Position numbers and translations under genes: made by a program
Assembly (NCBI GenBank): GCA_011525745.1
Contig: WYBU01000029.1
Span: 58,033-122,032 of the forward strand
Direction of reading: 5' to 3'
DNA: 64,000 nt
From: Planctomycetaceae bacterium
GTDB taxonomy: Bacteria; Planctomycetota; Phycisphaerae; UBA1845; UTPLA1
The notes under the pieces: generated by a model
Seen by the model: the letters and a program-made list of their open reading frames with translations, nothing else
Told to the model about the DNA's origin: nothing
Database searches by the model: none
Part shown: piece by piece, positions 63,819 to 64,000 of the stretch
How the letters are laid out: each line of letters begins with the position of its first letter
How positions within the stretch are numbered: the stretch's first letter is position 1

Positions 63819-64000
63819 TTATCCCCCGAGCAGTAACGCCACAAACGCGGCGTGGTCGGCTAGAGTAACGTCATCGTCGCCGGTCAGGTCGGCGGCGCAA
63901 GACAGGCCGGCGGCGGCGGGGCCTTCGATCAGCAGGCCGACGAACGCCGCGATGTCCTCGCCGTCGATCCGCCCATCGCCGTTGCAGTCGCCCGCGGCGA
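63819..64000 (-). CDS. Dockerin-like C-terminus of a CDS entering from the right edge
   Basis: The frame ends at TAA (63821-63819) and is open to the window edge. Reading toward the stop it encodes DCNGDGRIDGEDIAAFVGLL, then CAADLTGDDDVTLADHAAFV and ALLLGG. Two calcium-loop repeats of the dockerin kind are present, as in the subtilase at 17835-19505. The main part of the protein is outside the window, so its function is unknown. Confidence 0.8.
   Translation of the reverse strand, partial: AAGDCNGDGRIDGEDIAAFVGLLIEGPAAAGLSCAADLTGDDDVTLADHAAFVALLLGG

Overview
The window is GC-rich, densely coded bacterial chromosome, most likely from the Planctomycetota (possibly near Phycisphaerae). This is inferred from gene content only. 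The signs are a complete Bat aerotolerance-type operon, an S8 protease ending in a dockerin-like repeat, a second dockerin-like C-terminus at the right edge, a PQQ-repeat protein opening with the WPxFRGPxxDG signature, a DUF2961 (GH172-type) protein, a TPR protein carrying RNA-polymerase alpha-CTD domains, and many lipoproteins. No rRNA, tRNA, CRISPR array or transposase gene was seen.

Layout. 0-5 kb: SPFH (HflK/HflC) pair, ABC-2 type permease, PQQ-like exported protein. 5-14 kb: pncB, recO, a nitrilase-fold protein that has lost its catalytic triad, ybeY overlapping a 7TM-HD (PgpH-like) gene, infA, and a metallophosphoesterase next to a Ser/Thr kinase. 14-21 kb: DegT-type aminotransferase, cyclophilin, DUF423, dockerin-tailed subtilase, purD. 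21-31 kb: APC permease, SpoIID, TPR/alpha-CTD protein, DUF2961, lipoprotein, dapA and hypotheticals. 31-35 kb: guaB and a two-gene exported cassette. 35-44 kb: minus-strand operon batA-batB-batC-batD-batE, where batE is fused to a DUF4375 domain and overlaps a C39-type peptidase gene. 44-50 kb: manA, ribF, fabI, exported proteins, an RluA-type synthase. 50-54 kb: a toxin-antitoxin pair with a broken PIN toxin, exported proteins including a cupredoxin, a Tat-exported asparaginase-family protein. 54-64 kb: truB, pheT without its EMAP-like domain, two tandem GT39-like membrane glycosyltransferases, an orphan oligopeptide-type ABC ATPase, a zinc-ribbon membrane protein and the start of a dockerin-ended CDS.

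The most unusual layer is between the genes. Nearly every longer spacer is packed with short dispersed repeats: inverted pairs resembling REPINs (at least seven copies), perfect palindromes around 'cacgggcttgcagcccgtg', 32- and 37-bp tandem units built on 'cgaaccgcgaccgtgaggga', and tandem heptamers built on GTCGAAA or CAGCTTT. Some have become part of genes. The GTCGAAA element supplies the start codon and first codons of batC and batD and is also present between batA and batB. A 37-bp repeat supplies the ribF stop codon. A REPIN-like element abuts the apparent 5' end of batE.

Functional themes are housekeeping (nucleotide, NAD, flavin, lysine and lipid synthesis; RNA modification; translation) together with envelope and secretion functions (Bat complex, SPFH complex, SpoIID, lipoproteins, cupredoxin, subtilase).
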